Positions 4,154-5,123 of a stretch of DNA of 5,123 nucleotides are shown in pieces. The position numbers and the translations under genes were made by a program. The DNA comes from an uncultured Allomuricauda sp. (GTDB lineage Bacteria; Bacteroidota; Bacteroidia; Flavobacteriales; Flavobacteriaceae), in NCBI GenBank assembly GCA_937911965.1, contig CALDPL010000188.1:1-5123 (forward strand), read 5' to 3'. Under the pieces are notes generated by a model. That model searched no databases, was not told where the DNA came from, and saw only the letters and a program-made list of their open reading frames with translations. Within the stretch, counting starts at the first letter, position 1. Each line of letters begins with the position of its first letter.

Positions 4154-4822
4154 ATGACCCGGGCCGAAGAGAATTACTTGAAGACCATCTTCCATTTGGG
4201 GAAGGGGCACAATGCGAACATCAGTACCAATGCCATAGCGCAACAAGTGGAGACCAAACCTTCCTCGGTAACGGATATGGCCAAGAAATTGGCCGATAAG
4301 GGCCTGTTGCACTACACCAAGTACCAAGGGGTCAGCCTTACCGACACCGGATCCCGTACCGCCCTTTCCATCATCCGAAAACATCGGCTTTGGGAGCTTT
4401 TCCTGGTCAAGAAACTGGATTTCAGTTGGGATGAGGTCCACGAGGTGGCCGAACAATTGGAACACATCAAGAGTGAAAAGCTCATAGACCGGATCGATGC
4501 CCTCCTGGGCTTTCCCCGATTCGATCCCCATGGGGACCCCATCCCCACCAAGGACGGCCAGTTTTTGGAGCGGGACAAGGAACTGCTCAGTGAGCTTCCC
4601 CCGGGCACCCAGGGGATCTGTGTGGGGGTCAAGGATTCTTCCGCTCCCTTTTTGAGGTTTCTGGACCGAAACCGCATCGCCTTGGGCCATACCATAGAGA
4701 TTTTGGAGAAAGAGGATTTCGACAAGTCCCTTTTGATCTACAGGGAAGGGGAGCCCCTTAGGATTTCCCATCAGATTGCGTCCAACCTTTATATAAAAAA
4801 GAACGATCCATGGAACAAATAG
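4154..4822 (+). CDS. DtxR/MntR-family metal-dependent transcriptional repressor
   Basis: 222 residues with the full three-domain build. Winged helix-turn-helix (about 1-63): EENYLKTIFHL, recognition helix KPSSVTDMAKKL (35-46), wing LLHYTKYQGVSLTDTG. The metal-binding and dimerisation domain (about 65-135) has RKHRLWE (75-81) and VHEVAEQLEH (95-104), followed by FDPHGDPIP. A C-terminal SH3-like (FeoA) domain covers about 145-216. Putative ligands by alignment with the family: His77, Glu81, His96, Glu100, Glu103, His104. DtxR's Cys102 position is Glu100, as in manganese-sensing MntR, but the N-terminal ligand position (Met10 of DtxR, Asp8 of MntR) is Asn7. The metal is thus probably Mn or Fe and not settled by sequence. 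The ZIP transporter start overlaps the last 13 bp, so the metal-bound repressor likely controls its own operon. Confidence 0.93.
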   Translation: MTRAEENYLKTIFHLGKGHNANISTNAIAQQVETKPSSVTDMAKKLADKGLLHYTKYQGVSLTDTGSRTALSIIRKHRLWELFLVKKLDFSWDEVHEVAEQLEHIKSEKLIDRIDALLGFPRFDPHGDPIPTKDGQFLERDKELLSELPPGTQGICVGVKDSSAPFLRFLDRNRIALGHTIEILEKEDFDKSLLIYREGEPLRISHQIASNLYIKKNDPWNK

Positions 4823-5123
4823 TAGCATACTTTGAGCAATTGGACCCCGTTTTGGCGGCCCTTTATGCCACACTTTTTACTTGGGGGCTCACCGCTTTGG
4901 GAGCTGCCCTGGTATTTTTCTTCAAGAGCGCCAACAGGGCCGTTTTGGACGGGATGCTGGGTTTTACCGGAGGGGTCATGGTTGCCGCCAGTTTCTGGAG
5001 CCTCCTGGCCCCGGGCATCGAAATGAGCGAAGGGGAGGGGTTTGTAAAGGTGGTGCCCGCGGCGATCGGATTTTCCCTGGGGGCCGCCTTTATCTTCGGC
5101 CTGGACAAAATCTTGCCCCATCT
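4810..5123 (+). CDS. ZIP-family divalent metal transporter, GufA-like (N-terminal 104 residues; runs off the window)
   Basis: The frame opened by the ATG at 4810 stays open to the window edge; bacterial members are about 240-280 residues, so the C-terminal part with the main metal-binding helices is missing. Membrane helices visible: ATLFTWGLTALGAALVFFF (about 20-38), MLGFTGGVMVAASFWSLLAP (49-68), and VVPAAIGFSLGAAFIFGLDK (81-100). The central GGVMxAASFWSLLAPxIE run is characteristic of the GufA branch of ZIP carriers, which move Zn, Mn or Fe into the cytoplasm. It overlaps the DtxR-like gene by 13 bp in another frame, so the two are co-transcribed and probably coupled. This makes a repressor-importer operon. 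The start has no strong Shine-Dalgarno sequence, as usual in this phylum. Confidence 0.92.
   Translation, partial: MEQIVAYFEQLDPVLAALYATLFTWGLTALGAALVFFFKSANRAVLDGMLGFTGGVMVAASFWSLLAPGIEMSEGEGFVKVVPAAIGFSLGAAFIFGLDKILPH

Noticed and set aside
4094..4873. Minus-strand 259-codon frame, longer than the gene it opposes
   Set aside because: The opposite plus frame is an unmistakable DtxR-family protein, and the frame also runs into the start of the ZIP gene and the promoter region.
1..5123. CRISPR array, tRNA or rRNA genes, insertion sequence
   Set aside because: No regularly spaced repeats, cloverleaf, rRNA-like sequence, transposase or terminal inverted repeats were seen.

Overview
The window reads as a moderately GC-rich member of the Bacteroidota, most likely Flavobacteriaceae. 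Several genes are preceded by the TAnnTTTG -7 box and TTTG -33 box of that phylum's primary sigma factor. Shine-Dalgarno signals are mostly weak or absent, leaders are A-rich, and the TetR-TolC, sigma factor and ZIP proteins look like those of marine flavobacteria. The organism call is an inference from these signals; no species can be named.

Layout. (1) Positions 1-1425, minus strand: a TetR-family repressor followed directly by a TolC-family outer membrane efflux protein that runs off the left edge. This is the usual head of a TetR-TolC-adaptor-RND export operon. (2) Positions 1426-1916: about 490 bp with no convincing conserved gene but rich in regulatory structure. It holds two near-identical operator/promoter modules pointing the same way, 272 bp apart, each followed at the same offset by a diverged element of about 60 bp, so the region looks like an old tandem duplication. 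The copy next to tetR drives tetR. The distal copy drives a transcript with only a doubtful 47-codon ORF and a terminator-like hairpin. (3) Positions 1917-2898, minus strand: an ECF-like sigma-70 factor and a small two-helix membrane protein that overlap by 11 bp. (4) Positions 3019-4002, plus strand, divergent from the sigma gene: a trans-polyprenyl diphosphate synthase whose chain-length residue suggests a C20 (GGPP) product. (5) Positions 4093-5123, plus strand: a DtxR/MntR-type metal-dependent repressor with its own promoter and a perfect 6-4-6 inverted repeat, overlapping by 13 bp a ZIP-family metal transporter that runs off the right edge. This is a compact metal-homeostasis operon.

How the genes work together. 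The TetR protein probably senses a toxic or hydrophobic compound and controls its own operon, including the efflux channel. The DtxR-like protein probably controls divalent-metal uptake by the co-transcribed ZIP carrier. The sigma factor and its membrane partner form a translationally coupled pair. Individual gene families are ordinary. The most unusual part of the window is the duplicated operator/promoter region upstream of tetR.
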